From NCBI RefSeq assembly GCF_052056295.1, contig NZ_CP182493.1:3038001-3102000 (forward strand): 64,000 nucleotides of DNA. The letters run 5' to 3'. Of this stretch, positions 63,826 through 64,000 are shown one piece after another. A program made the position numbers and the translations under genes. The number at the start of each line of letters is the position of its first letter. The first letter of the stretch is position 1. The notes beneath the pieces are model-generated. The model was not told the DNA's origin and did not search any database. It saw nothing but the letters and a program-made list of their open reading frames with translations. The DNA comes from Catenovulum sp052056295 (GTDB lineage Bacteria > Pseudomonadota > Gammaproteobacteria > Enterobacterales > Alteromonadaceae).

Positions 63826-64000
63826 CTGGCTGTTTATAGCTGTATTGGTGGTTAACCTGTTGCTGCCTGCGCGGGCGCAGCAGGTGATGCCAATACCCGA
63901 TCCTGTCACTCAACAGGCTTTTTTACTCAATAGCTGGCGTGCCGACCGACCAAACTTATTAGTGTTTAAAGATCCATTTTGCTCCTACTGTATTAAGGTA
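63791..64000 (+). CDS. Exported thioredoxin-fold (Dsb-like) protein, N-terminal part
   Basis: The frame is open from ATG 63791 to the window edge (70 codons). Signal peptide around INWLFIAVLVVNLLLPARAQ, then NLLVFKDPFCSYCIKV, a thioredoxin-fold CxxC of DsbA/DsbC/DsbG style. It overlaps the preceding gene by 35 bp; a TTG at 63809 is an alternative start. It could form or isomerise disulfides in the Cys-rich giant lipoprotein. The rest of the gene lies outside the window. Confidence 0.7.
   Translation, partial: MSSKLILIKPINWLFIAVLVVNLLLPARAQQVMPIPDPVTQQAFLLNSWRADRPNLLVFKDPFCSYCIKV

Overview
The window looks like the chromosome of a marine, polysaccharide-degrading gammaproteobacterium of the Alteromonadales. 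Supporting signs are moderately AT-rich DNA, RapA, AcpH and MsrPQ of gammaproteobacterial type, TonB-dependent receptors, lipoprotein glycosidases, a tryptophan-halogenase-like gene beside a glycan locus, and integron attC sites that resemble Vibrio-type repeats at both ends. The genus is inferred only. No rRNA, tRNA, CRISPR array, phage or complete insertion sequence was seen.

Layout. 1-3.6 kb: the 3' end of a TonB-dependent receptor, a MITE-like element inserted before the receptor's terminator, and a DUF3325/DUF3649/PepSY (PiuB-like) iron-uptake set. 3.7-4.7 kb: a DUF4382 lipoprotein. 4.9-10.2 kb: a tightly spaced set made of a chemoreceptor, a di-heme cytochrome c peroxidase, a cupredoxin, a di-heme cytochrome c and MsrP-MsrQ; it reads as a periplasmic peroxide and oxidised-methionine defence unit. 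10.3-13.1 kb: rapA. 13.3-14.6 kb: two leftward membrane-anchored genes of unknown function with decayed attC-like ends. 14.8-19.5 kb: small stress and regulatory genes (DUF1287, peroxiredoxin-like, mdaB/HxlR divergent pair, acpH, WYL regulator, VOC protein).

19.6-40.5 kb: an alpha-glucan utilisation locus. It holds two GH13 lipoproteins, a DeoR/MFS divergent pair, a TonB-dependent receptor, a GH87-like (alpha-1,3-glucanase) lipoprotein, a GH97 lipoprotein, a small lipoprotein, an OmpR-type two-component system and a tryptophan-halogenase-like flavoprotein. A group of integron gene cassettes without an integrase (23.4-26.7 kb) interrupts the locus and lies next to a broken carbohydrate-binding module. 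Five tandem GTAACC-N5-GTAACC boxes with an 11-bp period occur in the locus. Four lie before GH13, the receptor, GH97 and the halogenase, each 10 nt upstream of a -10-like hexamer. They are the best candidate operators of the two-component system.

40.5-46.0 kb: a leftward pair, an anchored VCBS/UnbV beta-propeller plus helical-repeat protein and a membrane pentaheme cytochrome. 46.3-64.0 kb: a rightward, apparently co-transcribed cell-surface set. It contains a 1673-residue lipoprotein with eight near-identical 105-bp calcium-binding repeats and an Rhs-like, Cys-rich tail, two paralogous small secreted proteins, a PH-like membrane protein, a 3444-residue Ig-like (Big_5) protein built from a ~2.9-kb higher-order repeat, an anchored coiled-coil protein, and the start of a secreted CxxC thioredoxin-fold protein cut by the window edge.
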